Part shown: piece by piece, positions 7,156-14,917 of the stretch | How the letters are laid out: each line of letters begins with the position of its first letter | Numbering within the stretch: position 1 is the stretch's first letter | From: Nonomuraea indica | GTDB taxonomy: Bacteria > Actinomycetota > Actinomycetes > Streptosporangiales > Streptosporangiaceae | Direction: 5' to 3' | Length of the DNA: 64,000 nucleotides | Assembly (NCBI RefSeq): GCF_002850745.1 | Contig: NZ_KZ559468.1 | Span: 1 to 64,000 of the forward strand | Position numbers and translations under genes: made by a program | Notes under the pieces: model-generated | Seen by the model: only the letters and a program-made list of their open reading frames with translations | Told to the model about the DNA's origin: nothing | Databases searched by the model: none

Positions 7156-8255
7156 GCCGGGTCGCCTGCGGTTTCGGCCTGGATCACCACGCGCTCGTCG
7201 GCGCGGATCACCGACTCCCAGCACTGGCCGCACGCCGTTTGCCCGATCCGTCGGCGCGTCGTGTGCTCGCGCGCCTCGCACAGCCGGGCTGCCTTGCGCG
7301 CGAGGGGGTGGGTCTTGGCCAGATAGTCGGGCTCCCAGGACCACGGCTGCACGGCCGAGCCGCTGGCTTTCGCCTTCCGTGCCTTCTTCCGTAGGCGGCG
7401 TACCGCGGCCACGGCGTCGGTGACAGAGAGCTCGCCGGAGCGAACTCGTTCCTTGGATGCGTCGTCGAGCTCCAGGAGGGCGAGGAGGTAGGAGACGGTG
7501 CCCTCGGCGATGCCGGTCCGGGTCGAGATGAGCGCGCCGGAGTAACCCTGTTCGCGGAGCTTGCCGATCGCCTCGGCCTTCTCCAAGGGGTTGAGGTCCC
7601 TGCGCTGGACGTTTTCCACCAGCATGACCTCGATGGCGGCCGCATCCCGAACGTCGAACCGGACGACCGCAGGCACGATCTTCAGCCCGGCCTGGAGGGC
7701 GGCGGCGCGGCGGCGATGCCCAGCGAGCAACTCGTACTGGCCCGGCATGTTGGGGTGCGGGCGCACCGTGATGGGCTGGAGCAGTCCCTGGGCGCGGATG
7801 CTGGCGGCCAGCTCGGTGATGTCGCCGATGTCGTCACGGATGTTGCCGGGGTGATCGTGGATGCGGTCGAGCGGCAGCTCGGTGGCCAGCGGGCCGTCGA
7901 CGGCGGCCCCTCCTTCCACGGGCGGGGGAGCGGGCGGCGCGTCAGGGGCCGGGGCCGGAGGCTGGCGGGGCTCGACGGGCTCGCGGAACTGGACGGTCCG
8001 CGGCGTGTCGTCGTCGAGCAGTTGCTTGGCCCAGTTGAGCAGTTCCACGTCGACGGTGTCGGGGAGCTGCACCTTGTAGCCGGGGCGGCCAGGGTTGTAG
8101 ACGCGGCCGTTCTTGTCGACGAGCCAGCCGGGCTGCTGGCTGATGACCTTGCGGACTGTGCCGATTGGCCAGCCGGAGTGCTGAGCGACGGCCTGCATGG
8201 TGTGGCCGGCGACTAGCAAGGCCAGGACGCGGTCAGGTGTGAGGGTGGTGGTCAC
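7152..8255 (-). CDS. ParB/KorB-like DNA-binding protein
   Basis: 367 aa from the GTG overlapping the WhiB-type stop by 4 bp. An N-terminal HTH (residues about 5-35) precedes a Pro-rich linker (about 95-115), then a ParB nuclease-like domain (about 125-215: LPLDRIHDHPGNIR, GLLQPITVRP, LLAGHRRRAAALQAG) and the central ParB HTH (ENVQRRDLNPLEKAEAIGKL through about 275). A Cys-containing C-terminal extension follows. ParB proteins bind centromere-like sites; chromosomal and plasmid relatives also hydrolyse CTP. No ParA ATPase is seen, so it may act as a KorB-like repressor or replication factor. The nearby palindromes are candidate targets. Confidence 0.8.
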   Translation of the reverse strand: MTTTLTPDRVLALLVAGHTMQAVAQHSGWPIGTVRKVISQQPGWLVDKNGRVYNPGRPGYKVQLPDTVDVELLNWAKQLLDDDTPRTVQFREPVEPRQPPAPAPDAPPAPPPVEGGAAVDGPLATELPLDRIHDHPGNIRDDIGDITELAASIRAQGLLQPITVRPHPNMPGQYELLAGHRRRAAALQAGLKIVPAVVRFDVRDAAAIEVMLVENVQRRDLNPLEKAEAIGKLREQGYSGALISTRTGIAEGTVSYLLALLELDDASKERVRSGELSVTDAVAAVRRLRKKARKAKASGSAVQPWSWEPDYLAKTHPLARKAARLCEAREHTTRRRIGQTACGQCWESVIRADERVVIQAETAGDPA

Positions 8256-8767
8256 TGGCTTCCCCTCGTAGTGGTGAGGCGTTCGGTGGCGTAGGCGTCG
8301 CGTTCGGCTTGGGCGATGCAGGGGCGGCAGGTGGTGCACTGGTGCGGCGGCGCGGCCGGCGCGGCGGGGGCGGTCTTCGGCTGAGTTCGGGCGGCCTGCG
8401 GCTTAGCCGAGCGGGCGTTGGCGCAGGCGCGGCAGATGGCGCGGCGGGCGGCCCGGCCGGGCGTGTTGATCCCGAACTCGTACTGCGGCTTGATGGCCTT
8501 GCAGTCGGCGCACTTCTTGGGCGGGAGCTGGCCGAGGATGATGCGCTCGCGCTGGGGGGCGGTCATGCCGGCGACGACGCCGTCCGGGCCGAGGTGCTCA
8601 GGAATGGACAGGACCCAGTCGCGGCACTGGTCCAGGACTGGGCAGGCCCGGCAGGTCGCCAGCGCCTGTCCCAGTTCCTCTTCGGTGGTTGGGTACATGC
8701 GGTCGGGCTGGCCGACGCACCGCCCGGTGCCGTCCCAGGCGGGTAGGTAGTCGAGGGCGATGCTCAT
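8252..8767 (-). CDS. WhiB-family Fe-S regulator with C-terminal Cys fingers
   Basis: 171 aa. Residues 17-71 carry the WhiB signature: Cys17, Cys39, Cys42 and Cys48 in the C-Xn-C-X2-C-X5-C spacing that ligates a [4Fe-4S] cluster, then GPDGVVAGMTAPQR in place of the usual GVWGG turn. Unusually, three more Cys pairs follow: CADC (about 86), CRAC (about 112) and CTTC/C (about 144-150), so the protein is roughly twice the normal WhiB length. WhiB proteins are actinobacterial transcription factors that bind the primary sigma factor; phage copies can alter host gene expression. Both ends overlap neighbours by 4 bp. Confidence 0.8.
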   Translation of the reverse strand: MSIALDYLPAWDGTGRCVGQPDRMYPTTEEELGQALATCRACPVLDQCRDWVLSIPEHLGPDGVVAGMTAPQRERIILGQLPPKKCADCKAIKPQYEFGINTPGRAARRAICRACANARSAKPQAARTQPKTAPAAPAAPPHQCTTCRPCIAQAERDAYATERLTTTRGSQ

Positions 8768-9063
8768 GCCGCGGCCACCCCTTCCTGCGAGTTGAGCCGG
8801 GCCTGGTATCGCTCTGCCGTGCGCAGGCTGACGCCGATCTGCTCGGCGGCTTCGCGAACGGTGAGGCCGCGCTCGCGGAGCTCGGCGAAGTCCGCGATGC
8901 GGCCCTGCGCCGAGAGCCAGGTCTGCAGCCGCGGGTACTGCGCGAGCGTTCCCGCGGCCAGGTGTCGCCTGTAGCAGGTGTGGCAGAGTCCCCGCCCGCC
9001 ATGCAGTCCGAGCTCTTCGCAGCACGCGCAGAGCACTTCGGTGCATTTCCTCGGGTCGATCAC
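8764..9063 (-). CDS. Zn-finger / HTH regulator
   Basis: 99 aa from the GTG that overlaps the resolvase stop. Cysteines at about residues 7, 12, 14, 15 and in CHTC (about 27-30) form a probable N-terminal zinc knuckle. The C-terminal part (about 57-92, RIADFAELRERGLTVREAAEQIGVSLRTAERY) is a clear helix-turn-helix of the sigma-4/HTH_23 type. It is a likely DNA-binding regulator expressed with the replication genes. The target is unknown. Confidence 0.65.
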   Translation of the reverse strand: MIDPRKCTEVLCACCEELGLHGGRGLCHTCYRRHLAAGTLAQYPRLQTWLSAQGRIADFAELRERGLTVREAAEQIGVSLRTAERYQARLNSQEGVAAA

Positions 9064-9590
9064 TGGGCCACCGCCGCGGGCCACGACACCTTGGTCAGCG
9101 CCTCGCGCTGGGCCTTCGGCAGATCGACGAGCGGGTGGCCGAGCACGTCGAGGCCGGCGGCGCGGAGCCACCAGGCGTCGACCTGGTTGTCGTCGCGGAG
9201 GTCGAGGCCGGCGCGCTGGAACAGGGCCATGCGCATGTCGGGCTTCGTGGCGTTGCCGCGGCCGGTGGCGTACTTCTTGAGTGTGGCGGGAGGTATGAGC
9301 GCGTACGGGACGCCCCGCTCGATGAGTGCGACGCGGACAGCTCCGTGGACCATGCCGGTGATGCCGGCCCCGTGTGCGTGGGTGGGGAGGTCCTCGATGA
9401 CGGCGAGTTCGATGGGTTCGCTGTTGATGTAGTCCCAGGCGTCGGCGCGGACGGTGACCATGATGCTGCGCAGGCGCTGGTCGCCGTCGCTGGCGAGGGT
9501 GCGGATGGTGGAGGTTGGCCGGCCGTCCCAGGTGGCGATGCCGGTGGCGGTGAGGGACAGGTCGAGGCCGATCACGCGAGGGGTCATCAT
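9060..9590 (-). CDS. RuvC-like Holliday-junction resolvase
   Basis: 176 aa. An RNase H-fold nuclease: GLDLSLTATGIA at residues 8-19 carries the first catalytic Asp, VIEDLP (about 64) the Glu, and DDNQVDAWWLRA near residue 135 the final Asp pair. The middle TLKKYATGRGNATKPDM is typical of phage and chromosomal RuvC relatives, which cleave four-way junctions during recombination and DNA maturation. The MM start at 9590 overlaps the preceding stop by 4 bp. It belongs with the adjacent exonucleases as a recombination module. Confidence 0.8.
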   Translation of the reverse strand: MMTPRVIGLDLSLTATGIATWDGRPTSTIRTLASDGDQRLRSIMVTVRADAWDYINSEPIELAVIEDLPTHAHGAGITGMVHGAVRVALIERGVPYALIPPATLKKYATGRGNATKPDMRMALFQRAGLDLRDDNQVDAWWLRAAGLDVLGHPLVDLPKAQREALTKVSWPAAVAQ

Positions 9591-9730
9591 GCCTCCAGGG
9601 CAGGTGCGGGGGAGGGGGACGGCCTGCTGGCGGGGTCCGCGGCCACGCTGGCCGCCAGCGCGAGGAGCGCGGCGGTCAGTGTGGCGAGGATGACCCCGAC
9701 CAGCAGAGCGACGAGGTGCAGACAGGTCAC
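9587..9730 (-). CDS. Very small membrane protein
   Basis: 47 aa from a GTG that overlaps the upstream stop by 4 bp. Nearly the whole protein is one hydrophobic segment (residues 4-28, LHLVALLVGVILATLTAALL), followed by a Pro/Ser tail. The tight coupling at both ends is the main reason to believe in it. The function is unknown; a holin-like or regulatory role cannot be judged from sequence. Confidence 0.45.
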   Translation of the reverse strand: MTCLHLVALLVGVILATLTAALLALAASVAADPASRPSPSPAPALEA

Positions 9731-10125
9731 GCGTGTCCTGTCCACTTCTCCAGGGCGACGCTTGCGGCCCGGATGATCGGCCACAGCTGCGACGGGCGTT
9801 CCACGCTGGCGAGTTGGACGAGCACCTCGCGGTAGGCGTCGCGCTCAGCCTCGACCTGGCCGCGCGCCGCTTCGTGCACGCACTCGACCGGGTCGCCGCC
9901 GCACACCGCTCGCTCAGGGGCAGGGAGGCCGAGTTCGGACTCCAGCACGCTGAGGCCGGCCGACGCGGCGGCGATCAGGTCGCGGAACCACGCGGGGTCT
10001 TCGATGACGATGTCCTGGCCGGGGCCGAGGCTGATCGGCACGGCCGGGCCGGACTTGCCGCGCACGAGCTCGCCCGCGGTGGGCTGGCCGAGCGGCGTCA
10101 GGGCGGTGCGTCGCAGGTGCGTCAT
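9727..10125 (-). CDS. Hypothetical protein
   Basis: 132 aa from the ATG (MTHLRR) overlapping the exonuclease stop by 4 bp. The N-terminal part is polar, the rest helical with an acidic face (IEDPAWFRDLIAAASAGLSVLESELG; REVLVQLASVERPSQLW). Two cysteines are not arranged as a metal site. No family recognised; it is co-transcribed with the recombination genes. Confidence 0.5.
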   Translation of the reverse strand: MTHLRRTALTPLGQPTAGELVRGKSGPAVPISLGPGQDIVIEDPAWFRDLIAAASAGLSVLESELGLPAPERAVCGGDPVECVHEAARGQVEAERDAYREVLVQLASVERPSQLWPIIRAASVALEKWTGHA

Positions 10126-10850
10126 GCCTGGGCCTCCTGGCGTTCGTAGGGGATGACGGGCCACTCGTCGCGCACGTCGTCATGCGGCTTGCCCTGCTTC
10201 TGCAGGTAGGCGCGGAAGGACTGCGCCTGCTCGGCCTTCGCGCGCGCTTGCAGCTCGTGGAGCTCGTGCAGCGGCATGTCGGCGATGTGCGGGTTCCGCT
10301 GAGCGATCCGGTACGCCACCCGGGCGGCGGCGAGGGCATCGTGCGAGGCGTCGTGGGCGCCGTCGATGCGCACGTCGTAGTGGGCGCAGACGTCGGCCAG
10401 CTTGCGCGAGCCCTTGCGGTAGCGGTCGAGGTGCTTGTCGAGCACGAACGCGTCGATCACTACGCCGCGCGCCGCGGTGAGCTGCTCGCCGAACGGCTCC
10501 AGGCCGTGCCGCCTGCTCTCCCTATCCAGGAGGGTGAGGTCGTAGGCCAAGTTGTAGCCCACGACGGGCACGCCGTCGAAGACCTGCCCCATGATGGCGC
10601 TGGCCAGGACGGCGACGACGTGTGCGGGGTCTTCGCCGTGCTCGGCCGCGTACTCGGTCGTGATTCCGTGCACCTGGGTGGCGGCGTCGGGGATCTCGAT
10701 GCCGGGGTTGGCGAGCAAGGTGTGGGTGTTGGCCTCGCCGGTGGTGCCGTTGATCAGGGAGGCGCAGCCCGTGACGATGCGGTCGGTCTCGACGTCGATG
10801 CCGGTGGTCTCCAGGTCGAAGGCCAGCAGCATGCCCTTGTGCCAGCCCAT
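10122..10850 (-). CDS. DEDDh 3'-5' exonuclease (DnaQ-like)
   Basis: 242 aa. Exo I motif FDLETTGID (about residues 13-21), Exo II VVGYNLAYDLTLLD (about 93) and Exo III HDASHDALAA (about 160) are all present, with the catalytic D, E, D, H and D. The family removes nucleotides from 3' ends as polymerase proofreaders or stand-alone nucleases. The ATG shares one base with the upstream stop (TGATG), so a longer frame reaching into the previous gene is rejected. It lies between two other recombination genes in a phage-like replication block. Confidence 0.85.
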   Translation of the reverse strand: MGWHKGMLLAFDLETTGIDVETDRIVTGCASLINGTTGEANTHTLLANPGIEIPDAATQVHGITTEYAAEHGEDPAHVVAVLASAIMGQVFDGVPVVGYNLAYDLTLLDRESRRHGLEPFGEQLTAARGVVIDAFVLDKHLDRYRKGSRKLADVCAHYDVRIDGAHDASHDALAAARVAYRIAQRNPHIADMPLHELHELQARAKAEQAQSFRAYLQKQGKPHDDVRDEWPVIPYERQEAQA

Positions 10851-12004
10851 CAGAACGGCACTGCCTCGTCCGCGCCGGCCGGGGTGGCCGGGGCCGGGTC
10901 GTCGTACTTCCCGGCGTGGACCAACCTGAGGAAGGACGCCAGCTCGCCAGCGGTGGCCGCCTTGGCCTGCACGCCCATGGCGCCCTGGAAAGTCTTCTCC
11001 AACTCCTTCATCCCGCGCGGCCAGGCGGCGACGATCTGCTGCCACACCGTGTCCCGATCCGGCTCCTGCCGGTCCTCATGCGGTGCCTGCTGCGGAGCGG
11101 CGGCTGGGGATGCCGGCGGCTGGGGGAACTCGGCGACGCGCGCCCGGGCGGCGGCCTCGATCTCCGCGCCGTTCGGCGCGCCGTCCCGCTTGGCCTGCTC
11201 CCACACCGCCACGACGGCGTCCCTGGAGTCGGCCGCCCGGATCAGCGCCACGTAGTCAGTGCGCGGCGCCTCGATTGCCGTCCGACTCCCGCCCCCCACC
11301 GCGGGCGCCTGCACAGCTCCGGCCAGGACCTGCCCGGCGGTCCCGCCGCGCAGCTCGACGGCGACCACGGGGAACTGCTTGGTCTTGCCCTGCGCGACCC
11401 GGGTGCGCTGCTCGATCCGCAGCCGTACCGGGATCAGCGCGCTGTCGCCGATCGACCCCTTGAGCACGTCCACTGCGGCCGCGATCTCGTTGGCGGAGTG
11501 GTAGGAGTGGGTCTCGACGCGCCACGCGCCGATGTCGGGCATCTCCGGGAGGATGACGTTGAGCCGCGTCGTCATCTTGCACGCCTGATCGCGCGGCGCG
11601 GTCTCGTGGAAGGCGTCGCCCCACTGCGCCCTGCACAGGCAGGGGGAGTCGGAGAGGGACTCGGTCATGCCGTCGCAGCGGCGCTGCGCCCCACCCTTGG
11701 TCCAAGCCTCGTAGGCCTGCGAGAGCGGGTCACCGGGCGGCAGGATCGCGTCGAGGCTGCTGGCCTGAGTGATGACGCGCCACTGGGCGGCGCCGTTGCC
11801 CTGGGGCTGCCACTTCTCGACCTGGCCGCCCCAGATGTCGGCGGCGGCCTGGACGTAGTGCTCGGCGTGCGAGGTGACGATCCAGGTCTGGGAACGGACC
11901 GCGCGGGGGCGCTTGGTCGGGTCCTCGTTAGGGACGCTGTAGCCGGTGCGCAGGCGGCCGAGCTCGCGGGCCTGGCGCTGGAGGGTGATGATGCGGGAGC
12001 CCAT
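10850..12004 (-). CDS. phiC31 Gp3-like protein (recombination directionality factor family)
   Basis: 384 aa. The N terminus (RIITLQRQARELGRLRTGY), the GGQVEKWQ... QWRVITQASSLDAILPPGDPLSQ block and a Cys cluster (RRCDGMTESLSDSPCLCRA) match the Gp3-like family named after the phiC31 factor that turns its serine integrase toward excision. Many members sit, as here, next to a RecB-like exonuclease and may work in recombination more generally. The C-terminal 130 residues are Ala/Pro-rich and variable. This element has a tyrosine integrase, so a direct excision role is doubtful. The family call is by recalled resemblance. Confidence 0.6.
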   Translation of the reverse strand: MGSRIITLQRQARELGRLRTGYSVPNEDPTKRPRAVRSQTWIVTSHAEHYVQAAADIWGGQVEKWQPQGNGAAQWRVITQASSLDAILPPGDPLSQAYEAWTKGGAQRRCDGMTESLSDSPCLCRAQWGDAFHETAPRDQACKMTTRLNVILPEMPDIGAWRVETHSYHSANEIAAAVDVLKGSIGDSALIPVRLRIEQRTRVAQGKTKQFPVVAVELRGGTAGQVLAGAVQAPAVGGGSRTAIEAPRTDYVALIRAADSRDAVVAVWEQAKRDGAPNGAEIEAAARARVAEFPQPPASPAAAPQQAPHEDRQEPDRDTVWQQIVAAWPRGMKELEKTFQGAMGVQAKAATAGELASFLRLVHAGKYDDPAPATPAGADEAVPF

Positions 12005-12990
12005 CAGGCCGCCGCCTCCCTTCTCACGGGGGTCTTCAGGGCCTCGCCGACAATCGACTTGGCTCGGCCGGTCTGAAACTCCGCCACGCGGCGGATGTAC
12101 GTGAACGCCTCGAACACGTCGTCGCCGCAGGCCACGGGGTAGAGGCGGTATCCCTCGGGGCGGAGGTGCAGCACCACGCCCACCGAGTGTCGAGGCGGCA
12201 TCTCCACACGGGTGCCGTCGCGCAGCCAGCCGTACTTCGCCATGCGATAGGCGGACATCTGTACGCCGGCCTCGGGGTAGACGCCGCGGACGTTGCCGTC
12301 ATACGTCTTCTCGTCGAGTTCGCCGCCGGTCTTGGTGTCGCCGGGGATGTCCATGTCGGCTGGGCAGCCGAGCGCGGCCGCCAGGAGCGGCGAGCGCAGG
12401 AGGTAGTCGAGCGTGCCGGCGAACTTGTGGTCGTAGTCGGCGACGACCATCTCCGACGCGGTGAACTCGATCTGCCAGTCGCGGACGAAGTCGTCGAACT
12501 TCCGGGCATACGGCTGTAGCTCCAGGTCGTTCGCGACCTCATCGGGAACAGGGGTGCCGAGCACTCGGGCCTCGATCAGCGCGTGCACGGCAGTGCCGAT
12601 GTCGGCCCGCTCCTCCTTCTTGCGGGTGTGGGCGCGCTTGAGCCAGTCGGTCATCTGCCGGGCCTGCTCGGGGTCGCGCGAGGCGCGGACGAGCTGGGGG
12701 AGGTGTTCCATCGCGGTCTCGGCGACGAGCTTCCCGGCCCAGTGGATGAGCGCCTCCTTGGGGGAGCCCTGGGAGAGGATCGTGGTGACGCTCCGGAGGA
12801 GGTCGCCGGTGGCGGGGTCCTTGTAGAACCCGGCCGTCGAGCGGCGGGGGATGCGCGCAGTGCCGACCGGCACGCCGCTCCCCGGGCAGGGGAGGGCGTT
12901 GCCGGCGGTCTTGTGCTTGCGGATGGTGCCGTCCTTGTTGACCTGCTGCTCGGTCGTGCAGGTCGGGCAGGTGGCCTTGTCGGTGGTCAC
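12004..12990 (-). CDS. RecB/Cas4-like PD-(D/E)XK exonuclease
   Basis: 328 aa from a GTG overlapping the preceding stop by 4 bp. The N terminus has a Cys pair (CPTC) and a later CPG. The nuclease core shows FAGTLDYLL (about 225), GDTKTGGE (about 249) and VQMSAYRMAKYG (about 275), the D...D/E-x-K...Q-x-x-x-Y order of RecB-family nucleases, plus ADIGTAVHALIEA earlier. Phage relatives resect DNA ends for recombination; Cas4 relatives trim spacers. With the DEDDh nuclease and the resolvase next door it fits phage recombination, and no Cas1 or CRISPR array is present. Confidence 0.8.
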   Translation of the reverse strand: MTTDKATCPTCTTEQQVNKDGTIRKHKTAGNALPCPGSGVPVGTARIPRRSTAGFYKDPATGDLLRSVTTILSQGSPKEALIHWAGKLVAETAMEHLPQLVRASRDPEQARQMTDWLKRAHTRKKEERADIGTAVHALIEARVLGTPVPDEVANDLELQPYARKFDDFVRDWQIEFTASEMVVADYDHKFAGTLDYLLRSPLLAAALGCPADMDIPGDTKTGGELDEKTYDGNVRGVYPEAGVQMSAYRMAKYGWLRDGTRVEMPPRHSVGVVLHLRPEGYRLYPVACGDDVFEAFTYIRRVAEFQTGRAKSIVGEALKTPVRREAAA

Positions 12991-13187
12991 GGGCGGCTGC
13001 TTTCTGGGGCCGTGAGCTCGCCCGTGTGGGTGCCCTTCGGCCTGTCGTAGGGGTGGGCGCCCGCCCGCGCCGTGAGGGCTCGGGCGGGGTCGTTGAGGAG
13101 GGGGGCGAGCCAGGCCGCGGCCTCGACGGCGGCGGCGTGGTGCGCGGCGGCGCGGCGGGCGCGCAGGCGGGAGAGCAGCCGGGTCAT
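12987..13187 (-). CDS. Hypothetical small basic protein
   Basis: 66 aa from the ATG at 13187 overlapping the upstream stop by 4 bp. Arg/Ala-rich and helical at the N terminus (RLLSRLRARRAAAHHAAAVEAAAWLAPLL), polar afterwards. No family recognised. Coupled overlaps at both ends support translation. Confidence 0.45.
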   Translation of the reverse strand: MTRLLSRLRARRAAAHHAAAVEAAAWLAPLLNDPARALTARAGAHPYDRPKGTHTGELTAPESSRP

Positions 13188-13486
13188 GTCGCGCACCCGC
13201 AGTCGGCTCCGCATCCCGCGTGGTCACCGTGGTGGTCGCAGGCGCAGGGACCGCCGCACTGGGACGGAGGCGTCGCGGCGGCCGCGCGCCAGGCGTCCAG
13301 GTCGTGATCGTCATAGCCGGTGCCGGCGACGGGGCCAAGGATCGCGGTGGCGGCGGCGAGGGCGAGCGTCGCGTGCACCTGGGCGAGCGCCAGGACTCCG
13401 GAATGGTCGCCGGGCTCCAGGAGTCCGCGGTGGGTCACGGCCCCGATGAGTCGCTCGGCCTCGCGGTAGTGCTCCGGCCCCGTCAC
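13184..13486 (-). CDS. Hypothetical protein with Cys/His-rich tail
   Basis: 100 aa from a GTG overlapping the upstream stop. The first 60 residues are helical and Ala/Leu-rich (GVLALAQVHATLALAAATAIL). The last 25 hold six cysteines and three histidines (C-x3-C-x-C-x2-H...C-x3-C-x-C), which could bind metal. Not recognised. Confidence 0.5.
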   Translation of the reverse strand: MTGPEHYREAERLIGAVTHRGLLEPGDHSGVLALAQVHATLALAAATAILGPVAGTGYDDHDLDAWRAAAATPPSQCGGPCACDHHGDHAGCGADCGCAT

Positions 13487-13833
13487 CGCGCACCGCCTGC
13501 CGTGGGTTCCATCACGGGAGCGTTGGCCTCGATGAGAGGCAGCATCCACTCGGGCAGGTCGATGTCGTGCTCGGTCATGAACCCCTGCTCGTGAGGCGAC
13601 CAGTCGTTCTTGGTCTTCCGGTAGCGGTGGCCCTTGATGAACCAGAGCAGGTCCCACTCGCCGTTGTGCCAGAGCCAGGTCAGGCGGATGCGGGTGGCGC
13701 GCATGGTGAAGGGCCGGTTGACACCGGGCTTGGTGGTCAGCTCCACGTGGCTGGTGATCGCGATGTGCACGGTGTACTTGGCCGGGCTGCTGTACGGGCG
13801 CTCTCCGCGCAGGACGAGCTCGGGCGCGGTCAC
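13483..13833 (-). CDS. Hypothetical beta-rich protein
   Basis: 116 aa from a GTG overlapping the upstream stop by 4 bp. It is rich in aromatic and beta residues (YTVHIAITSHVELTTK, RIRLTWLWHNGEWDLLWFIKGHRY) and ends in an acidic segment. No catalytic motif is seen. The aromatic core suggests a small folded domain. Unknown function. Confidence 0.5.
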   Translation of the reverse strand: MTAPELVLRGERPYSSPAKYTVHIAITSHVELTTKPGVNRPFTMRATRIRLTWLWHNGEWDLLWFIKGHRYRKTKNDWSPHEQGFMTEHDIDLPEWMLPLIEANAPVMEPTAGGAR

Positions 13834-14048
13834 CGGGCACCCCCGGTGCATCCGCCGGAGATGAGCGTCAGTTCCATCCCCATGGGCACGACGACGGCCT
13901 GTGCCGAGCACCGGCAGCGGGCGTCCTGGTAGCGGACCGCGATGCGGCCGTCGAAGACGCGGTGAACCGCCTGGACGCGGACCGGCTTGCCGTCGTTCCA
14001 GTCGGGCGTGGACACGATCTGGCGGGCGTGCAGGTCGACGGCGACCAT
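13830..14048 (-). CDS. Hypothetical small protein
   Basis: 72 aa. The ATG shares one base with the upstream stop (TGATG). It contains DWNDGKPVRVQAVHRVFDGRIAVRYQDARCRC, a beta-type pattern, and ends with a Gly/Cys tail. No family recognised. It is part of the coupled early operon. Confidence 0.45.
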   Translation of the reverse strand: MVAVDLHARQIVSTPDWNDGKPVRVQAVHRVFDGRIAVRYQDARCRCSAQAVVVPMGMELTLISGGCTGGAR

Positions 14049-14380
14049 CAGACGGTCACCGCCTCGGCCTGCTCGGTGCTCGGCAGCAGCGTCCACACGC
14101 TGATGCGCGCGTTCGCACCCGTGCCGTACGCCCACAGGTAGCGCTTCCCGCTCTTGTGCGCCTCGATGGTGAATACGCCGTTGGCGATCGCCTCGGCCCA
14201 CGCCAAGACCTCGGCCTGACCGTCAGCCTGGCCCTCGGTTCGGCCGTCGGTGCCGAACACGGTCCAGTAGCAGACCGGCAGGTCCAGGGTGAGAAGGTAG
14301 GCCAACCGGGCGACGGTGCCCTGCTGCTGGTGCCGTACGGGCAGCTCCGCGTTGGCGGGCTGATCTGCGATGATGGTCAT
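14048..14380 (-). CDS. Hypothetical first gene of the main leftward operon
   Basis: 110 aa from the ATG at 14380, with AAAGGGA upstream. Central segments (RLAYLLTLDLPVCYWTVFG; EVLAWAEAIANGVFTIEAHKSGKRYLWAYG) suggest an alpha/beta fold. No known motif. It is separated from the XRE-excisionase gene by a hairpin (14421-14453), so it may head the early operon. Confidence 0.5.
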   Translation of the reverse strand: MTIIADQPANAELPVRHQQQGTVARLAYLLTLDLPVCYWTVFGTDGRTEGQADGQAEVLAWAEAIANGVFTIEAHKSGKRYLWAYGTGANARISVWTLLPSTEQAEAVTV

Positions 14381-14420
14381 GAGACTTGCGTCCCTTTCTC
14401 TAGCTGGGGGATTGCGGTCT

Positions 14421-14453
14421 GCGAGGTCCGGCCGTGGGGCGGCTGGACCTCGC
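14421..14453 (-). terminator. Hairpin after the XRE-excisionase gene
   Basis: GCGAGGTCC (14421-14429) pairs exactly with GGACCTCGC (14445-14453), with further GGCCG/CGGCT pairing inside the loop. Placed just past the stop of the leftward regulator, it may end or attenuate that transcript before the main operon. Confidence 0.5.
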
Positions 14454-14459
14454 CGCGTT

Positions 14460-14897
14460 TCAGGACCTGGCGGCGCGCCGGGCGATCCACGCCTCAACGG
14501 AGGCGACGGGTACGCGCGACTTCGGCTTCTTGGCGCCCTTCCGGCCGACGTCGATGACCGGGAGGTCTCCGTCAGCGACGAGCCGGTAGGCGTGCGCGCG
14601 GGAGACGCCGATTGCCTGCGCGGCCTGGGGGATCGTGAGCAACATCTCCTCGTCCTTGCTGTTGGAATTTCCCGACATCGGAGGCGAAAAAAGGGTGCTG
14701 ACCTGGCAACCCAGGGCGTCGGCAATGCGTTCGGCCGTGGTGGTGCTGCATGAAATTCGGCGGCCGGACGTCAGGTTGCTGATGGCCTGTTTCGTCAGGC
14801 CGACCTGGGTGGCAAGGGTGACCGTGTCGTGGCGGCCCGCCATCAGCTCGCGGAGGAGGCTGCGGCTGCGGAGCACCATCTCTGGACGCCGTGACAC
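14460..14897 (-). CDS. XRE repressor fused to an excisionase-type HTH
   Basis: 145 aa from a GTG with AGGAGG 9 nt upstream. Residues about 12-70 are an XRE/Cro-type HTH (VTLATQVGLTKQAISNLTSGRR). Residues about 85-142 are a second, excisionase-type winged HTH (LLTIPQAAQAIGVSRAHAYRLVADGDLPVIDVGRKG... VEAWIARR). Each domain is common alone; the fusion suggests one protein that both represses the early promoter and assists excision. An inverted repeat just upstream of the start is its likely operator. It is transcribed divergently from the + strand regulator and integrase. Confidence 0.75.
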   Translation of the reverse strand: MSRRPEMVLRSRSLLRELMAGRHDTVTLATQVGLTKQAISNLTSGRRISCSTTTAERIADALGCQVSTLFSPPMSGNSNSKDEEMLLTIPQAAQAIGVSRAHAYRLVADGDLPVIDVGRKGAKKPKSRVPVASVEAWIARRAARS

Positions 14898-14917
14898 GTT
14901 CTGAGACCTCCTGAGAC

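Noticed and set aside
12004-12990. Cas4 of a CRISPR adaptation module
   Set aside because: No Cas1/Cas2 or array nearby; the context is a phage recombination block.
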